This document shows, piece after piece, positions 16,377 to 26,547 of a stretch of DNA of 39,863 bases. The position numbers and the translations under genes were made by a program. Every line of letters starts with the position of its first letter. The stretch's first letter is position 1. Source of the stretch: Pseudomonadota bacterium. GTDB lineage: Bacteria; Pseudomonadota; Gammaproteobacteria; Xanthomonadales; Rhodanobacteraceae. Under the pieces are notes generated by a model. The model did not search any database. It was not told where the DNA came from and was given only the letters and a program-made list of their open reading frames with translations. The DNA lies in contig JAJXWZ010000157.1 in assembly GCA_021781345.1 (NCBI GenBank), forward strand, positions 1 to 39,863, given 5' to 3'.

Positions 16377-17216
16377 ATGACCGTCGCTTCCGACCATCAG
16401 CCAGTCCCGGGCGATGCCTTGGTGCAAGTGCGCGGCCTGCGTACGCAGATCGGCGCGAAGGCGATTTTCGACGGACTCGACCTGGACGTGCCGCGCGGCA
16501 GCGTGACCGCGATCATGGGGCCGTCGGGCACCGGCAAGACCACGTTGCTCAAGCACATGACCGGGCAACTGCGCCCGGATGCCGGCAGCGTGCGCGTGGA
16601 CGGCGAGGACGTCGCGAGGCTGTCGCGGCGCGCATTGTTCGGTCTGCGCGAGCGGATCGGGTTCCTGTTCCAGAACTCTGCACTCCTTACCGACTTCAAT
16701 GTCTTCGAGAACGTCGCGTTCCCGCTGCGCCAGCACGCGAATCTGCCGGAGGAATTGCTGCGCGACATCGTGCTGACGAAACTGCAGGCGGTGGGCCTGC
16801 GCGGCGCGGCGGCGCTGATGCCCAGCGAATTGTCGGGTGGCATGGCGCGGCGCGTGGCACTGGCGCGTGCGATCGTCTTCGACCCGATGCTGATCCTCTA
16901 CGACGAACCCTTCGTGGGTCTGGATCCGATCGCGCTCAACCAGGTGCTGCGCCTGATCCGCACGCTCAACAAGACGCTGGGCATCACCTCGATCCTGGTG
17001 GCGCACGAGCTCGCGGCGATCCGGCGGGTGGCCGACCGGGTGTACCTGATCGCCAACGGCAGGCTGGTGGCGCAGGGCGCGCCCGATGAACTCGAGCACC
17101 AGGATTCGCCGTGGACGCGGCAGTTCTTCGGTGGCGAAGCGGACGGTCCGGTGCCCTTCCATTACCCGGCGCCGGACTATGCGACCGAGCTCGGTTTTGC
17201 CGGAGCGCGTCGATGA
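16377..17216 (+). CDS. mlaF: MlaF, ATPase of the Mla phospholipid transporter
   Basis: ABC ATPase of 279 residues that powers the MlaFEDB complex in the inner membrane. The complex moves phospholipids between the inner membrane and the periplasmic carrier MlaC. Walker A GPSGTGKT is at 48-55, Q-loop Q99, signature LSGGM 152-156, Walker B ILYDEP with D176/E177, and switch histidine H210. ATG 16377 is chosen by homology (MTVASDHQPV). No Shine-Dalgarno is evident and upstream frame is not conserved-looking. The stop overlaps the mlaE start (ATGA at 17213-17216). No promoter could be assigned in 16231-16376. Confidence 0.94.
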   Translation: MTVASDHQPVPGDALVQVRGLRTQIGAKAIFDGLDLDVPRGSVTAIMGPSGTGKTTLLKHMTGQLRPDAGSVRVDGEDVARLSRRALFGLRERIGFLFQNSALLTDFNVFENVAFPLRQHANLPEELLRDIVLTKLQAVGLRGAAALMPSELSGGMARRVALARAIVFDPMLILYDEPFVGLDPIALNQVLRLIRTLNKTLGITSILVAHELAAIRRVADRVYLIANGRLVAQGAPDELEHQDSPWTRQFFGGEADGPVPFHYPAPDYATELGFAGARR

Positions 17217-17980
17217 GCACGAACCTGCGCCGCCATTGGATGTTGCAGGGCATCGCCTCGATCGGCGAATGCGGCCTGTTCTTCGTCGCGGTGCTGGGCG
17301 CCGTGCCCAAGAGCCTGCGCTACTGGCGCGAACTCGCCCGCCAGATCTGGTTCGTTGGCGCGATGAGCCTGGTGATCGTGATGACCTGCGGCCTGTTCGT
17401 GGGCATGGTGCTGGCGTTGCAGCTCTATTACACGTTGTCGATCTTCGGCGGAACCGCGGCGCTCGGCACGGTGGTGGCACTCAGCCTGTTTCGAGAACTC
17501 GGCCCAGTGGTGACGGCGCTGCTGGTGGCTGGCCGCGCGGGGACCGCAGTCACCGCCGAGATCGGCCTGATGCGGGCCACCGACCAGCTCGATGCCATGT
17601 CGATGATGGCAGTCGATCCGCTGGCCTACGTGGCCTCGCCGCGATTCCTGGCCGGCCTGGTCGCGATGCCCCTGCTGGCCTGCGTGTTCAATGCCATGGG
17701 CATCTTCGGCGGCCACCTGGTCGGCGTCAGCTGGCTGGGTCTCGACAACGGCACCTTCTGGGGCAACATGACCTCGACCGTGGACCTGCACAAGGACGTC
17801 CTCGACGGACTCTACAAGAGCGTCGTGTTCGGCGGCGTGGTCAGCCTGATCGCGGTGTTCCAGGGCTATACCGCGCCGCCCACCAGCGAGGGCGTGGCGT
17901 ATTCGACCACCCGCACGGTGGTGTTCTCTTCGATCGTGATCCTGGCCGTTGATTTCGTCATGACGGCGTTCATGACATGA
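17213..17980 (+). CDS. mlaE: MlaE, permease of the Mla transporter
   Basis: A 255-residue membrane protein of the MlaE/DUF140 permease family, the dimeric core of MlaFEDB. It has five or six hydrophobic segments. The highly conserved stretch FRELGPVVTALLVAGRAGTA and the following EIGLMRATDQLDAM are intact; this cytoplasmic region contacts MlaF. It overlaps mlaF by four bases and mlaD follows after 24 bases, in the standard order mlaF-E-D-C-B. Confidence 0.95.
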   Translation: MSTNLRRHWMLQGIASIGECGLFFVAVLGAVPKSLRYWRELARQIWFVGAMSLVIVMTCGLFVGMVLALQLYYTLSIFGGTAALGTVVALSLFRELGPVVTALLVAGRAGTAVTAEIGLMRATDQLDAMSMMAVDPLAYVASPRFLAGLVAMPLLACVFNAMGIFGGHLVGVSWLGLDNGTFWGNMTSTVDLHKDVLDGLYKSVVFGGVVSLIAVFQGYTAPPTSEGVAYSTTRTVVFSSIVILAVDFVMTAFMT

Positions 17981-18004
17981 CCGATATTCATCTTGGGTGA
18001 TTCC

Positions 18005-18523
18005 ATGAATCCACGTCCGTCCTATGCCATCGGCACCGGCCTGTTCATCCTGCTCGGTTTCGCCGCCCTTGCGTACCTTGCCACCCAGACCACCTCGGTG
18101 GCCAACATCCATCGCGGCAACAGTTATCTGATCAAGGCGCGCTTCCAGAACATCGGCCAGTTGAAGGAACGTGCGCCGGTGAAGATCGCGGGGGTGCGAA
18201 TCGGCGACGTGCAGTCGATCGCACTGGAGCCGCAGCGGATGGATGCGCTGGTGGTGATGTCGATCGACAAGCGGTACAACGACATCCCCGACGATTCCTC
18301 CGCTGCGATATTCACCAGCGGTTTACTGGGCGACCAGTACGTTGGCATCGAGCCTGGTGGGTCGCCGACCTTCCTGAAGAACGGCGATGAGATGGTCCTG
18401 ACCCAGTCGGCCATGAGCATTGAAAACCTGATCGGCAAGTTCCTGGTCAACGGCGGTCCCAAGTCCAGTGGCACGGATGCGGCCCCGGCGTCCGCCACGC
18501 CGCCGGCCTCGGGCAAACCCTGA
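18005..18523 (+). CDS. mlaD: MlaD, MCE-domain substrate-binding subunit
   Basis: A 172-residue protein anchored by one N-terminal membrane helix (about 9-27), with a single MCE domain at about 37-115 containing IGQLKERAPVKIAGVRIG and SGLLGDQYVGIEPGG. MlaD forms a hexameric periplasmic ring with a lipid channel above MlaE. The C-terminal tail is short and rich in Ala, Pro and Ser. ATG 18005 follows GGGTGA at good spacing; a TTG four codons upstream is unlikely. The next gene starts 46 bases on. Confidence 0.93.
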   Translation: MNPRPSYAIGTGLFILLGFAALAYLATQTTSVANIHRGNSYLIKARFQNIGQLKERAPVKIAGVRIGDVQSIALEPQRMDALVVMSIDKRYNDIPDDSSAAIFTSGLLGDQYVGIEPGGSPTFLKNGDEMVLTQSAMSIENLIGKFLVNGGPKSSGTDAAPASATPPASGKP

Positions 18524-18569
18524 ACCCTGTATGCCTTGCGACTGTGACGCGGGGCGAGAGGAGAAATGC

Positions 18570-19220
18570 ATGCTGAAGCGTTCCATCTCTTTGGTCGCGG
18601 CGATTATCCTGTGCACTGGATTCGCGATACCCGCCTTCGCGGACACCGCACAGACGCCGCAGCAGATCGTGCAGTCGATCGCCGACCAGCTTGGCAACGC
18701 GATCCAGGGGCACCAGGCCGAGTTGCGCCAGGACCCCGAGAGGATGATCAAGATCATCGACGGCATCGTGCTGCCCCACTTCGACACGGATTACGCATCG
18801 TTGCTGGTGCTCGGTCGGCACGCGCGCGAAGCCACCCCTGCCCAGCGGGTTGCGTTCGCGCAGGCGTTCTACGACGCGCTGACCCATCGTTACGCCGAGG
18901 GCCTGGTCGCGTATACCCGAGGGGCGGTGAAGGTGTTGCCGGCGCAGGGTCCGCTCGACCAACGCCGCACCATCGTGCGGACCCAGGTGATGCTCGACAG
19001 CGGCAAGAGCCTGTCGGTGGATTACGCGTTCCGGAAGACCGCGTCCGGCGAGTGGAAAGCCTACGACGTGATCATCGAGGGCATCTCCTACATCACCAAT
19101 TACCGCAACCAGGTCGATGCGGAGATCCAGAAGGAAGGCATTGATGGCCTGATCAAGCGCCTGCAGACCGAAGGCGCCAACGCCATCGACCAGATGAAGC
19201 AGCAGGCTGGCGGCCGCTGA
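18570..19220 (+). CDS. mlaC: MlaC, periplasmic phospholipid carrier
   Basis: A 216-residue exported protein of the Tol-Tol/MlaC (Ttg2D) family that shuttles phospholipid between MlaA in the outer membrane and MlaFEDB in the inner membrane. A typical Sec signal peptide has a probable cut after A24 (AFA-DT). The mature domain includes VLPHFDTDYASLLVLG and the DVIIEGISYITNYRNQ strand region. AGGAG upstream of ATG 18570 decides the start. An overlapping ATG at 18566 is in another frame. Confidence 0.93.
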   Translation: MLKRSISLVAAIILCTGFAIPAFADTAQTPQQIVQSIADQLGNAIQGHQAELRQDPERMIKIIDGIVLPHFDTDYASLLVLGRHAREATPAQRVAFAQAFYDALTHRYAEGLVAYTRGAVKVLPAQGPLDQRRTIVRTQVMLDSGKSLSVDYAFRKTASGEWKAYDVIIEGISYITNYRNQVDAEIQKEGIDGLIKRLQTEGANAIDQMKQQAGGR

Positions 19221-19224
19221 GACG

Positions 19225-19557
19225 ATGCGCGGCGTACGCAACTCCTTCGAACAGGTAGAGCTTGCACAGCCCGACAGGGACACACTGGCGTTCACGGGTG
19301 CGTTGACCTTTGCCACCGCCGCGCATGCGTTCGCGGAGGGCGGACGCGCACTGGCGGCGGGCACGCAGACGCGCCTCGATCTGCGCGGGGTCACGCGTGC
19401 GGACAGTGCGGGATTGGCTTGCGTGCTGGCGCTCGCGGTTGCCGTCAGCCGCGCGGGCAGGCGGCTGGCCGTGGTGCATTGGCCAGAGGGATTGCGCTCG
19501 CTGGCCGACGTATGCGACGTGGCGGATCTGCTCGATCCGCATGCCGCGACCCGCTGA
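19225..19557 (+). CDS. mlaB: MlaB, STAS-domain subunit of the Mla transporter
   Basis: A 110-residue STAS-fold protein that binds MlaF and stabilises the ATPase complex. The fold's key loop is LRGVTRADSAGLA, with S61 at the position where STAS proteins carry Ser or Thr. It starts four bases after the mlaC stop, so it is part of the operon. It ends six bases before the convergent mlaA stop, leaving no visible terminator between the two transcripts. Confidence 0.88.
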   Translation: MRGVRNSFEQVELAQPDRDTLAFTGALTFATAAHAFAEGGRALAAGTQTRLDLRGVTRADSAGLACVLALAVAVSRAGRRLAVVHWPEGLRSLADVCDVADLLDPHAATR

Positions 19558-19563
19558 ACGGAA

Positions 19564-20565
19564 TCAAGCGGCGCTGCTCGCCGGCGCCGGCACGATGCTG
19601 GATGCGGGCGCTGGCTTCATCGGTGTCGAGGTTGCCGGTGCCGGAATCGCAGGCATGGACTTAGCCGCGGAGTAGGGCGCGGCCCCGCTGCCCGCCGGGA
19701 CCGGCGTGCCCACAGGCGCCGATGACGGGGGCGGCGCGCCCTTGCCGGAAGCGTGCGATTTCTCGTAGGCCCGTTGCTGCTGCAACAACTGGTCGATGTC
19801 ATCGTCGTTTTCCTGGCTCGGACTGCTGCCCTGCAGCTCTTCGATCGCCGACATCGGCGGATTGCCGTAGTAGATCTGGTAGAGCCGGTGCTGGCGGTAG
19901 GCATCGCGCATGAACGCATACGGGTCGTAGGACGAGTCCAGCATCGAGTCGAGTGGCAGCGCGCTGGCGCGCAGGGTGATCAGGTAGGCCAGCGACGGCA
20001 GGTATTGGGCGTGCCATTGGTACGAATGGTCGCGCGCGTACCATCCGAGCGGATCGAAATAACTGTCGATGGGCAGTCGCCATACGTCGCGCAGGGTGGT
20101 CGGTCCGATGAACGGCAGCACGAGATACGGACCTTCGGGCACGCCCCAGTGGGCCAGCGTCACCCCAAAATCGGTGGGATGCGCGGGCAGTTTCATGTCG
20201 CTGGCCGGATCGAAGAAACCGAGGAAGCCGACGGTGGTGTTGATGAGGAATCGCCCGGTCGACTGCAATGCGGGCTCGGGGCGGCCTTGCAGCACTTCGT
20301 TGACGATCGTCACCGGCGTGCGCAGGTTCTCGAAGAAATTGCTGATCAGCACGCGTTCCTTGCGGCCGGTGACCTTGACGTAGGCCTTGGCCACGGGTCG
20401 GATCGCCGCCTTGTCCGCGAACTGGTTGAACGCGAACATCTTGCGGTTGAAGTTCTGCAGCGGATCGTCCGTGCGCGGCGGCGCGACGGCACACGCAGCC
20501 AGGGCGGCGGTGGTGACGGCGACGAGCGCGCCCCGCGCCACGCGGGAACCAGAAGATCGGGTCAT
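19564..20565 (-). CDS. mlaA: MlaA/VacJ outer-membrane lipoprotein
   Basis: A 333-residue lipoprotein that removes misplaced phospholipid from the outer leaflet and hands it to MlaC. The lipobox LAAC puts the lipidated cysteine at residue 25. The VacJ core (DPLQNFNRKMFAFNQFAD, then INTTVGFLGFFDPA, WGVPEGPYLVLPF) runs to about residue 245. A Pro/Ala/Ser-rich tail of about 70 residues follows, longer than in E. coli MlaA (251 aa). It is encoded opposite to mlaFEDCB, tail to tail, with its own candidate promoter. Having all six Mla components together indicates a complete system. Confidence 0.93.
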   Translation of the reverse strand: MTRSSGSRVARGALVAVTTAALAACAVAPPRTDDPLQNFNRKMFAFNQFADKAAIRPVAKAYVKVTGRKERVLISNFFENLRTPVTIVNEVLQGRPEPALQSTGRFLINTTVGFLGFFDPASDMKLPAHPTDFGVTLAHWGVPEGPYLVLPFIGPTTLRDVWRLPIDSYFDPLGWYARDHSYQWHAQYLPSLAYLITLRASALPLDSMLDSSYDPYAFMRDAYRQHRLYQIYYGNPPMSAIEELQGSSPSQENDDDIDQLLQQQRAYEKSHASGKGAPPPSSAPVGTPVPAGSGAAPYSAAKSMPAIPAPATSTPMKPAPASSIVPAPASSAA

Positions 20566-20607
20566 GGGCGTTGGATGTGGTCGGTTGCGCCGAGATGCAA
20601 GTTTGGG

Positions 20608-20613
20608 ATTGTA
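20608..20613 (-). promoter_or_regulatory. Candidate -10 of the mlaA promoter
   Basis: On the minus strand this reads TACAAT, five of six matches to the -10 consensus, 42 bases before the mlaA ATG. The -35 is poor. The predicted leader is about 35 bases. The opposite strand of the same gap carries a matching TACAAT for rpoZ. Confidence 0.4.
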
Positions 20614-20709
20614 CGGGCCGTGGCTGTCGGATCGCTTTCGCCACGGTCGACCGTGATGGTCGTCGTTCAGATTGATAGCGCGGCTCGCCGGCCTCGGCGG
20701 GCGGCACGG

Positions 20710-20737
20710 TCGACAATCGGCGGGTTGCTGGTACAAT
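20710..20737 (+). promoter_or_regulatory. Sigma-70 type promoter of rpoZ
   Basis: TCGACA (-35, 20710-20715) and TACAAT (-10, 20732-20737) are separated by 16 bases, a good match to consensus. Transcription would start near 20744, giving a short leader of about 25 bases to the rpoZ ATG at 20769. Confidence 0.6.
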
Positions 20738-20768
20738 CTGGAAGTTTGCGAAACCAACGGAAGCCAAC

Positions 20769-21062
20769 ATGGCACGCATTACCGTGGAAGACTGCCTGCG
20801 GGTGGTCGACAACCGTTTCGAACTGGTCCTGATGGCGACCCGCCGCGCGCGCCAGCTGGAGAACGGGGTCGAGCCGACCATCAACCCGGAAAACGACAAG
20901 CCGACCGTGCTGGCCCTGCGCGAAATCGCCGAACGCACCGTCGACATGCCGACCATCGACGAGATCGATCGCGTCGAGCGTGAACGCCGCGACCGCGAAG
21001 CCATGGAATGGGCCGCCGCGGAAGTCGACGAAGACATGTCCAAGGGCCTCGACGAGGCCTGA
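20769..21062 (+). CDS. rpoZ: RNA polymerase omega subunit
   Basis: A 97-residue protein starting [20 protein letters not shown], the diagnostic omega N-terminus. It continues with the arm that clamps the C-terminus of beta' (RRARQLENG, then [11 protein letters not shown]). Omega helps assemble RNA polymerase and forms one of the ppGpp sites in gammaproteobacteria, which suits its place just before spoT. A good promoter lies directly upstream. A GC hairpin follows in the gap to spoT. Confidence 0.97.
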   Translation: MARITVEDCLRVVDNRFELVLMATRRARQLENGVEPTINPENDKPTVLALREIAERTVDMPTIDEIDRVERERRDREAMEWAAAEVDEDMSKGLDEA

Positions 21063-21079
21063 TCGCATGCGCGGTCCGT

Positions 21080-21099
21080 CGCGCGGCTTCGACCGCGCG
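21080..21099. terminator. GC stem-loop between rpoZ and spoT
   Basis: CGCGCGG (21080-21086) pairs with CCGCGCG (21093-21099) around a CTTCGA loop. There is no T-tract, so it is more likely a pause site, processing signal or mRNA stabiliser than a full terminator. Confidence 0.35.
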
Positions 21100-21168
21100 C
21101 CAAGGTGACACTGCCGGGGCGCATGCGTCCAGGCAACTGCGCGTGGTCGATGCCCGGCGCGTTCGATA

Positions 21169-21197
21169 TTGACTCGCGTCGCGCGTCTGTCTAGCTT
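21169..21197 (+). promoter_or_regulatory. Possible internal promoter for spoT
   Basis: TTGACT (21169-21174) lies 17 bases before TAGCTT (21192-21197), or 16 before CTAGCT. The start point would fall about at the spoT ATG (21204). That would give a leaderless message, consistent with the absence of a Shine-Dalgarno before this ATG. The -10 is weak. Confidence 0.35.
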
Positions 21198-21203
21198 GCT
21201 GCC

Positions 21204-23384
21204 ATGCGCAAGCGCAGCCTGAAGAAGCAACCGGCCAAGACGCAGGGTCCGACCGACGAATCGGTCGACGGCGCCGGCATCGGCGCGCTCGCCGCCCAGC
21301 TCGCAAGCTACCTGCCGCCCGACCAGGTCGAGCGCGTGCGTGGCGCCTATGCGGTCGGTGCCCACGCCCACGCCAGCCAGCGCCGCAAGAGCGGCGAACC
21401 CTACATCACCCATCCCGTCGCGGTGGCGATGATCCTGGCCGGATTGCGGCTCGACGCCGAGACCATCATCGCGGCCATCCTGCACGACACGCTGGAAGAC
21501 ACCGGGATGACCCGGGTCCAGCTCGAGGCCAGTTTCGGCCCCGTGGTCACCGAACTGGTCGATGGCGTGACCAAGCTCGATCGCGTCGACTTCGCCAGCC
21601 GGTTGGAGGCCGACGCGGAGAGTTTCCGCAAGATGCTGCTGGCGATGGCGCGCGACCTGCGCGTGATCCTGATCAAGCTGGCCGACCGCCTGCACAACAT
21701 GCGCACGCTGTCGGCCATGCTGCCGGATGCGCGCCGGCGCATCGCGCGCGAGACGCTGGAAATCTATGCGCCGATCGCTGCGCGCCTCGGCATGAACGCG
21801 GTCAAGGCCGAATTGCAGGACCTGGGATTCCGCAGCCTGTATCCCGACCGTTACAAGGTCATCGCCTCGCGCATCAAGCGCACGCTCGGCAATCGCCGCG
21901 AATCGATGGCGAAGATCGAACGCGCGCTCGCCGAACGGCTGGCGGCGGACGGCATTCCCGTGCGCATCGTCAGTCGCATCAAGTCGCCATACAGCATCTG
22001 GTCGAAGATGAAGGGCGAGCACAAGACCTTCGACCAGTTGATGGACGTGTACGGATTCCGGCTGGTAACCGATACCGTCGCGCATTGCTACCAGGCGCTC
22101 GGCTCGGCGCATTCGCTGTTCAAGCCGGTGGAAGGGCGCTTCAAGGATTTCATCGCGATCCCCAAGGCCAACGGCTACCAGTCGCTGCATACGGTGCTGT
22201 TCGGCCCGTTCGGCGCGCCCATCGAGATCCAGATCCGTACCGAGGAAATGGACACCGTGGCCGAACGCGGCGTGGCCGCGCACTGGTCCTACAAGCAGGA
22301 TGCCTCGCCCTCCAACAGCGCGCAGGCGCGCGCGCGCGCGTGGGTGGCCGGCCTCGCCGATTCCCAGGCCGAGACACCCTCGTCGCTGGAATTCATCGAG
22401 AACGTCAAGGTCGATCTGTTCCCCGACGAAGTCTACCTGTTCACGCCGGCGGGCGACATCCAGTCGCTGCCGAAAAGCGCGACCGCGCTCGACTTCGCGT
22501 TCGCCGTGCACACCGACGTGGGCATGCACGCGGTGGCTGCGCGCATCGACGGCAAGCTCGCCTCGCTGCGCGCGCAGCCGGTGTCGGGGCAGACGGTGGA
22601 AGTCATCACCGCGCCGTCGGCGGCGCCGAATCCGCAATGGCTGGACTTCGCCGTGACAGGCAAGGCGCGCGCGGCGATCCGCCACTACCTCAAGCACCTG
22701 CAGCACGAAGACGCGATCGACTTCGGCCACCGCATGCTGGAAAGCGCACTGGATGCGGGCGGGTCGAGCCTCGACGCGATCGCGCCGGAGGTGCTGGACC
22801 GCTACCTCGCAGACAACAACCTGCGCCGCCTCGAAGACCTGCTTTCCGACATCGCGCTCGGTAACCGCATGCCCGACCAGGTAGCGGAAAAATTGATCGC
22901 GACGGGTGGCTCGGTCATCGGCACCGCCCAGCATCGTCCCGAGAAAATCCGGATCAGCGGAGCCGAGCGCGGCATCCTGAGCTTCGGCAACTGCTGCCAC
23001 CCGGTGCCGGGCGACGACATCGTGGGTTACTTATCGCCCGGCAAGGGCATCGTCGTCCACCGTGTCGAATGCCCGAACGTCTTCGAGCTCTCCAAGCAGC
23101 CCGAACGGCGCGTCGCGATCGGCTGGGACAGCGAGGTGCAGGGCGACTATCGCGTGGAATTGCGGGTCGAGGTCGTCAACCGCCCGGGGGTGCTGGCAAC
23201 GGTGTCGGCCGCGATCGCCGAGGCCAATTCCAACATCGACGACGTCAAGTACATCGAGCGTGGCATCGAAGCCGCCACCCTGATTTTCGCGATCGAGGTC
23301 AAGCACAGGAAGCACATCGCCGACGTGATCCGGCGGATCCGCAATACCAAGGTAGTGAACGGGGTGTACCGCTATCCGCTGTGA
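21204..23384 (+). CDS. spoT: Bifunctional (p)ppGpp synthetase/hydrolase SpoT
   Basis: A 726-residue long RelA/SpoT homologue that controls the stringent response. The N-terminal HD hydrolase keeps HDTLEDT at 94-100, so hydrolysis should be active (RelA has lost this). The synthetase domain has RIKSPYSIWSKM at 258-269, YGFR at 283-286 and GYQSLHT at 324-330. A TGS domain starts at about 402 (VDLFPDEVYLFTPAGD) and an ACT domain occupies about the last 75 residues (ELRVEVVNRPGVLATVSAAI). It follows rpoZ by 141 bases. The ATG at 21204 lacks a ribosome binding site; a possible promoter lies immediately upstream. Confidence 0.97.
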   Translation: MRKRSLKKQPAKTQGPTDESVDGAGIGALAAQLASYLPPDQVERVRGAYAVGAHAHASQRRKSGEPYITHPVAVAMILAGLRLDAETIIAAILHDTLEDTGMTRVQLEASFGPVVTELVDGVTKLDRVDFASRLEADAESFRKMLLAMARDLRVILIKLADRLHNMRTLSAMLPDARRRIARETLEIYAPIAARLGMNAVKAELQDLGFRSLYPDRYKVIASRIKRTLGNRRESMAKIERALAERLAADGIPVRIVSRIKSPYSIWSKMKGEHKTFDQLMDVYGFRLVTDTVAHCYQALGSAHSLFKPVEGRFKDFIAIPKANGYQSLHTVLFGPFGAPIEIQIRTEEMDTVAERGVAAHWSYKQDASPSNSAQARARAWVAGLADSQAETPSSLEFIENVKVDLFPDEVYLFTPAGDIQSLPKSATALDFAFAVHTDVGMHAVAARIDGKLASLRAQPVSGQTVEVITAPSAAPNPQWLDFAVTGKARAAIRHYLKHLQHEDAIDFGHRMLESALDAGGSSLDAIAPEVLDRYLADNNLRRLEDLLSDIALGNRMPDQVAEKLIATGGSVIGTAQHRPEKIRISGAERGILSFGNCCHPVPGDDIVGYLSPGKGIVVHRVECPNVFELSKQPERRVAIGWDSEVQGDYRVELRVEVVNRPGVLATVSAAIAEANSNIDDVKYIERGIEAATLIFAIEVKHRKHIADVIRRIRNTKVVNGVYRYPL

Positions 23385-23442
23385 AGGCGTGGACGCCATC
23401 GGTCGGGCTTGTGCATGCGGATCGGCTGTACCGTGCCCGCCA

Positions 23443-23471
23443 CTGCCGGTCGCCAGGACCGCGGTTAGACT
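23443..23471 (+). promoter_or_regulatory. Possible promoter for ridA
   Basis: CTGCCG (23443-23448) and TAGACT (23466-23471) have a 17-base spacer. Each hexamer matches consensus only partly. It lies in the 116-base gap after spoT. Confidence 0.3.
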
Positions 23472-23500
23472 ACGCTTTTGTTCTTGTCTTGGAATTCGTG

Positions 23501-23887
23501 ATGACCCGCATGCCCGTCTATTCCGAAGCTGCACCCAAGGCCCTCGGCCCCTATTCGCAGGCTGTGCGGGCCGGTGACACCCTGTATCTCTCGGGTCAGG
23601 TGCCGCTCGATCCTGCCACCGGAGAGATCGTCGTAGGCGATATCGCCGTGCAGGCGACGCGCGTGTTCGAGAATCTCAAAGCCGTGCTCACCGCTGCTGG
23701 CGCCACGTTCGACGATGTGGTCCGGGTCGGCATTTACATGACCGACCTCGGCAACTTCGGCGCGGTCAACGAAGTCATGCAGAAATATTTCCGCGAGCCG
23801 TACCCCGCACGTTCGACCATCGGCGTGGCGGCATTGCCGAAAGGCGCCGCGGTCGAGGTCGACGTCGTCGCGGTGAAGGGCCGTTGA
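23501..23887 (+). CDS. ridA: RidA family enamine/imine deaminase
   Basis: A 128-residue RidA (YjgF/YER057c/UK114) protein. It hydrolyses reactive 2-aminoacrylate and other enamines released by PLP enzymes. Family landmarks are PKALGPYSQAV near the N-terminus, LYLSGQVPLDPATGEIV, and the substrate-binding arginine in YPARSTIGV. GGAA precedes ATG 23501; ATG 23510 is a nearby in-frame alternative. It sits between spoT and recG. Its stop is 30 bases before the recG start. Confidence 0.95.
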   Translation: MTRMPVYSEAAPKALGPYSQAVRAGDTLYLSGQVPLDPATGEIVVGDIAVQATRVFENLKAVLTAAGATFDDVVRVGIYMTDLGNFGAVNEVMQKYFREPYPARSTIGVAALPKGAAVEVDVVAVKGR

Positions 23888-23917
23888 ACCCGGCATCGGC
23901 CCGCTGCGCGTGCACGC

Positions 23918-26023
<2,106 letters not shown>

Positions 26024-26030
26024 CGCCGGC

Positions 26031-26060
26031 TTGCCCGGTCGGCTTCATCCGGGGTACAAT
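26031..26060 (+). promoter_or_regulatory. Promoter of rpmE2
   Basis: TTGCCC (26031-26036) and TACAAT (26055-26060) are 18 bases apart. The predicted start is near 26067, giving about a 34-base leader. The site begins just after the recG stop, so rpmE2 has its own strong promoter. Confidence 0.55.
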
Positions 26061-26100
26061 TCCGCCCTTGCCCGAAGCATTCCCGAGCGGACGAACACCC

Positions 26101-26352
26101 ATGAAAGCCGACATCCACCCGAACTACCAGCCGGTGGTCTTCCAGGACCACGCGTCCGACTTCGCATTCCTGACGCGCTCGACGATGACGAGCGACGAAA
26201 CCATCAAGTGGGAAGACGGCAACGAATATCCCGTGGTCAAGGTCGACATTTCCTCGGCCTCGCACCCGTTCTACACCGGCAAGCAGAAGGTGCTTGACGC
26301 GGGTGGCCGCATCGACAAGTTCAAGCGGCGTTACTCCGCCGGCAAGAAGTAA
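26101..26352 (+). CDS. rpmE2: 50S ribosomal protein L31, type B, cysteine-free
   Basis: An 83-residue L31 protein ([16 protein letters not shown], then [13 protein letters not shown]). It has no cysteine at all, so it is the zinc-independent 'C-minus' type B form, like YkgM of E. coli. In organisms with both forms this paralogue is used under zinc limitation; whether this genome also has a zinc-binding RpmE is not visible. It is expressed from its own promoter and ends 50 bases before a very strong terminator. I see no clear Zur-box palindrome upstream. Confidence 0.96.
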   Translation: MKADIHPNYQPVVFQDHASDFAFLTRSTMTSDETIKWEDGNEYPVVKVDISSASHPFYTGKQKVLDAGGRIDKFKRRYSAGKK

Positions 26353-26402
26353 TCCGTCGCATCGGCGTCCGGCATGCGTGCCGGATGCACCAGCGAGCGC
26401 CA

Positions 26403-26440
26403 GAAAACGCCTTCCGTGCGAGAGCACGGAAGGCGTTTTC
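26403..26440. terminator. Strong intrinsic terminator, symmetric
   Basis: GAAAACGCCTTCCGTGC (26403-26419) and its exact complement (26424-26440) form a 17-bp perfect stem with a GAGA tetraloop of the stable GNRA type. The stem ends in TTTTC on the plus strand, and the minus strand reads the same, so it could stop transcription from both sides. It ends the rpmE2 transcript before the gltA promoter. Confidence 0.92.
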
Positions 26441-26464
26441 GTTGCGCGTCGACGACGTCGCGGG

Positions 26465-26493
26465 CTGCGTACGCACCCGTATCGTGCGATAAT
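26465..26493 (+). promoter_or_regulatory. Extended -10 promoter of gltA
   Basis: GATAAT (26488-26493) is preceded by TGC, the extended -10 signature. CTGCGT (26465-26470) is 17 bases upstream as a weak -35. It lies 55 bases before the gltA GTG. Confidence 0.5.
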
Positions 26494-26547
26494 CGATCGG
26501 TTGAATCGAACGATCACGCGCTTGTCGCAGTACCCAAGGAGTCCGCC

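Noticed and set aside
22325-22339. Run of alternating GC dinucleotides inside spoT
   Set aside because: It encodes the ordinary residues QARARAW in frame; a composition effect in GC-rich coding sequence.
20667-23000. 777-codon minus-strand open frame opposite rpoZ/spoT
   Set aside because: Antisense to rpoZ and spoT, which have unmistakable family motifs; no family signature of its own.
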